Position numbers and translations under genes: made by a program
Assembly (NCBI GenBank): GCA_902826945.1
Contig: CADEGS010000256.1
Coordinates: 1 to 5,892 of the forward strand
Source: an uncultured bacterium
GTDB taxonomy: Bacteria > Planctomycetota > UBA1135 > GCA-002686595
Reading direction: 5' to 3'
DNA: 5,892 nucleotides
Shown here: in pieces, positions 3,813 to 5,892 of the stretch
How positions within the stretch are numbered: position 1 is the stretch's first letter
Layout of the letters: each line of letters opens with the position of its first letter
Notes under the pieces: model-generated
Told to the model about the DNA's origin: nothing
Seen by the model: the letters and a program-made list of their open reading frames with translations, nothing else
Databases searched by the model: none

Positions 3813-5892
3813 AGTAGGGCCGGTGCACGCGCTGCACGCTCCACTCGGCGGAGGTGCCGTGGCAGACGCCGCACGACTCGTTGCCCTGCGCGTCGGTCTG
3901 CACCGCGACGTGCGCCTGCGCGTCGGTCGAGTCGTGGCACGCCCCGCACACGGCCTGCCAGCGCGCGACCGGCGCGTCCTGCTCGCTCGGGTGCGAGCGG
4001 TCGGAGGGCTCGTACCAGGCCGTGTTCGCGTCGCCGTGGCACTTGGCGCAGTTCTGCGTGCCGCCCGGCGAGGACGGGAAGACCACCTCGGCGTAGGTGT
4101 GCGCCGTGAAGTTGTTGGGGTACGCGCTCGAGCCGAAGCCGTTGACGACGTAGGACGACGCGTTGGCCAGCTCCTCGCCCATGTGGATCTTGTGCAGCAT
4201 GGTGCGGAAGTTGACCGTCACGCCGGCGGTCTCGTCGGCGCCGGCCGCGACGTAGCGCGGGCGGTCCTCGACGCCCGCCGCGCCGTGGCACAGCACGCAG
4301 GACTCGAAGCCGCGCCGGCCGAAGCCGTGGAAGCCGAGCTCCTGGTGGCAGTTGAAGCAGTTCGAGCCGGCGGAGACCAGGTCGTAGGGATCGACCTCGT
4401 CCGCGTCCCCGACGCGGAAGTCCACCAGGCGCGCGTCGGAGGTCGCGCGATAGCTGTTCGTCTCGCCGTAGAGGGAGAGCGACAGCGTGCGCGAGCTCCA
4501 GACGCCCAGCGAGTACGTGCCCGACGGGACGCTCTTGCCGACCCACTCGCCGGCGGTCTGGTCGAGCGACGGGCCGTCGTTGAGCGTGAGCGGGAAGGTC
4601 GCGGGCCACACGAAGTCGGTCGTGTAGCTGGCCAGCACGGCGTTTCCCGCGCCCAGCTCGTTCAGCTCCTCGATCGCGCCGGTGCCGGCGGTGAGGGCGT
4701 AGTCGATGCCGGCCACGGCGGCGGTCAGCGTCACCTCGCGCACGGTCGCGCCCGCCGCGTGAGCCAGCTCGAGCCCCGGCCGGTAGGTCGTGCTGCCCAG
4801 CGCGCTGAACCACAGGCGCGTGCCGTCCACGAGCTGGATGCGCGCGTACTCCTCGTCCGCCGTGCCGTCGTCCACCACGATGTAGTCGTTGCGGGCGAAG
4901 CCGGCGGCGTCGGCCACGTCGACGTAGTTCTGCGGCGCCGCGGTCGCCGCGGAGAGCGTGCTGTCCCCGCCCGCCGTGGCGGTGCGCACGAGCACGCTCG
5001 TCAGGGCCCCGCTGACGTTCCAGTGCGGCGCGAAGCCGGTCGTGTACGTGTCCAGCGCGGCCGTGGAGGTGCCCACGCGCTCGAGCACGACCGGCATGGG
5101 CACGTTCAGCACGAACGGCTGCGAGCCGGTCAGGGCCGCGGTCGGGATCGACGCGCTGAGCAGCATGTTGTAGTTGCTCGTCGGGCCGGAGATCACGACC
5201 GAGGGCGACGAGATGTCCGCCGGCGCGACCTCCGCGCCGCCGTCGTCGGTGATGCGCAGCGCGATCGCGAGCTTCTCGCCCTCGTCGATCGTCCCGTCGG
5301 CGTCGTTCGTGCCCGCCTCGACCACGTCCGAGACCTCGAAGACGAGCCCCGGGTCGAAGCTCGGGTCCTTCAGCGGGTGCAGGTGCGCGTCGTACGTCGC
5401 CAGCGGCGTGCCGGTGGGCTCGTGGCACAGGAGGCAGTTCGCGTTGTCCGCCTGCTCGCCCATCGTCTGGTTGTTGGCGGTGTAGGGCAGGCCCCAGTGC
5501 ACGTCGTCGTGGCACGAGCCGCAGGCCTGGCGCGTCGGCTGCGTCATGTACAGGTCGCCCTGCGCCGGCGCCGTCAAGGGACCGGCGTCGTCCGGGTCGC
5601 CGTGACACACCGCGCAGTTCGACGGGCCGGTGCGGATCATGTCCTCCTTGGCCCGGTTCTCGGGTGAGAGCATCGAGTAGCCCTGGTCGCGCGGCGTCGC
5701 GACGAGCGCGTGCGGCCAGGCCGGGAACGCCACCTCGGAGAAGTCGGCCAGAGAGAAGCCGGCCACCTCGTAGGGCGTGCCCGCGCCGTAGACGCGGTCG
5801 CCGTTCGCGTCGGTGGTGACGCCCTGCACCGAGGGCAGGTGCGCGCCCGAGTGGATCTTGTGGATCATGACCTTGAAGTCGATCGAGACGCC
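3811..5892 (-). CDS. OmcA/MtrC-family multihaem (probably decahaem) c-type cytochrome, 5' partial
   Basis: The frame is open to the window edge, so the N-terminus, signal peptide and any lipobox are missing; 693 residues are visible. The ATG at 5868 is internal, because the eight codons before it (GVSIDFKV) match the repeat later in the protein. Eight CXXCH haem sites are seen. CAVCH, CGSCH and CLLCH lie at residues 93, 124 and 153 (bases 5602-5616, 5509-5523, 5422-5436). CFNCH, CVLCH, CAKCH, CGACH and CGVCH lie at 512, 532, 615, 649 and 674 (4345-4359, 4285-4299, 4036-4050, 3934-3948, 3859-3873). The module GVxxxFxxMxHKIHxG, then an EVxFP strand, then haems occurs twice (residues 1-16 and 557-572), so two more haems are expected upstream. 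HKIH histidines are likely distal haem ligands. Between the clusters lies a beta-rich region (158-511) with a DADGTIDEGE Ig-like entry. Relatives carry electrons across the outer membrane to metals or other acceptors; export and surface location are inferred. Confidence 0.95.
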   Translation of the reverse strand, partial: GVSIDFKVMIHKIHSGAHLPSVQGVTTDANGDRVYGAGTPYEVAGFSLADFSEVAFPAWPHALVATPRDQGYSMLSPENRAKEDMIRTGPSNCAVCHGDPDDAGPLTAPAQGDLYMTQPTRQACGSCHDDVHWGLPYTANNQTMGEQADNANCLLCHEPTGTPLATYDAHLHPLKDPSFDPGLVFEVSDVVEAGTNDADGTIDEGEKLAIALRITDDGGAEVAPADISSPSVVISGPTSNYNMLLSASIPTAALTGSQPFVLNVPMPVVLERVGTSTAALDTYTTGFAPHWNVSGALTSVLVRTATAGGDSTLSAATAAPQNYVDVADAAGFARNDYIVVDDGTADEEYARIQLVDGTRLWFSALGSTTYRPGLELAHAAGATVREVTLTAAVAGIDYALTAGTGAIEELNELGAGNAVLASYTTDFVWPATFPLTLNDGPSLDQTAGEWVGKSVPSGTYSLGVWSSRTLSLSLYGETNSYRATSDARLVDFRVGDADEVDPYDLVSAGSNCFNCHQELGFHGFGRRGFESCVLCHGAAGVEDRPRYVAAGADETAGVTVNFRTMLHKIHMGEELANASSYVVNGFGSSAYPNNFTAHTYAEVVFPSSPGGTQNCAKCHGDANTAWYEPSDRSHPSEQDAPVARWQAVCGACHDSTDAQAHVAVQTDAQGNESCGVCHGTSAEWSVQRVHRPY

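Noticed and set aside
3806..5608. Upstream extension of the 3017-3805 gene frame through the cytochrome
   Set aside because: The frame is open, but the extra part is an Arg-rich shadow of the cytochrome in another frame. The hydrophobic N-terminus and coupled start favour ATG 3805.
3001..5667. An 888-codon open frame on the plus strand opposite the cytochrome
   Set aside because: Its product is dominated by Arg, Ala, Val and Gly without any domain, and it lies antisense to a clear multihaem cytochrome. Long antisense frames are expected in such GC-rich coding DNA.
5866..5868. ATG 5868 as the start of the cytochrome
   Set aside because: The preceding codons read GVSIDFKV, matching the conserved repeat at residues 557-564, and there is no signal peptide after it. 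The start is outside the window.
1..5892. Mobile elements, CRISPR arrays, tRNA or rRNA genes
   Set aside because: No transposase or integrase motif, regularly spaced repeat array, cloverleaf or rRNA-like segment was seen on either strand.

Overview
The window is very GC-rich DNA with the strong third-position G/C codon bias of a high-GC Gram-negative bacterium. Three things point towards a soil or sediment lineage, perhaps Myxococcota or a related former deltaproteobacterial group: an OmcA/MtrC-type multihaem cytochrome, a hemerythrin-like protein next to a CBS-pair protein, and a lysine/alanine-rich winged-helix DNA-binding protein of a kind I associate with Myxococcota. The taxonomic guess is inference only; no rRNA or tRNA gene is present. 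All genes lie in two convergent blocks that meet near position 2290.

Left block, plus strand (1-2281). It opens with the C-terminal half of an EamA/DMT-type membrane transporter (2-466, start outside the window). A 164-base gap follows, ending in two overlapping, mutually exclusive GC hairpins. Then come three closely spaced genes that look like one transcription unit: a hemerythrin HHE-domain protein (631-1203), a two-CBS-domain protein (1222-1719, 18 bases later) and an unrecognised 170-residue protein (1769-2281, 49 bases later). The first two suggest oxygen, NO or redox sensing or buffering coupled to a nucleotide-sensing module; the third has no assigned role.

Right block, minus strand (2301-5892). 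Read in the direction of transcription, it starts with a large multihaem c-type cytochrome (5892 down to 3811) whose N-terminus is outside the window. Eight CXXCH haem sites are visible, arranged three plus five around a long beta-rich middle. The visible half-repeats predict two more sites upstream, making a decahaem protein. Directly after its stop codon, with only five intervening bases, begins a 262-residue protein with one N-terminal hydrophobic helix and a helix-rich body (3805 to 3017), probably translationally coupled to the cytochrome. A 236-base AT-richer intergenic region (2781-3016) follows. It contains a possible weak terminator, a 12-base direct repeat present twice, a 14-base palindrome and a weak promoter candidate. 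It leads to a 159-residue DNA-binding protein (2780 to 2301) with a histone-H1-like basic linker and tail around a winged-helix-like core.

The biologically richest part is the cytochrome and its coupled companion. The cytochrome is probably an exported, possibly cell-surface, electron-transfer protein. Its inter-cluster region looks about twice as long as in the well-studied Shewanella proteins, and its partner gene is of unknown function. No mobile element, CRISPR array, RNA gene or phage feature was seen.
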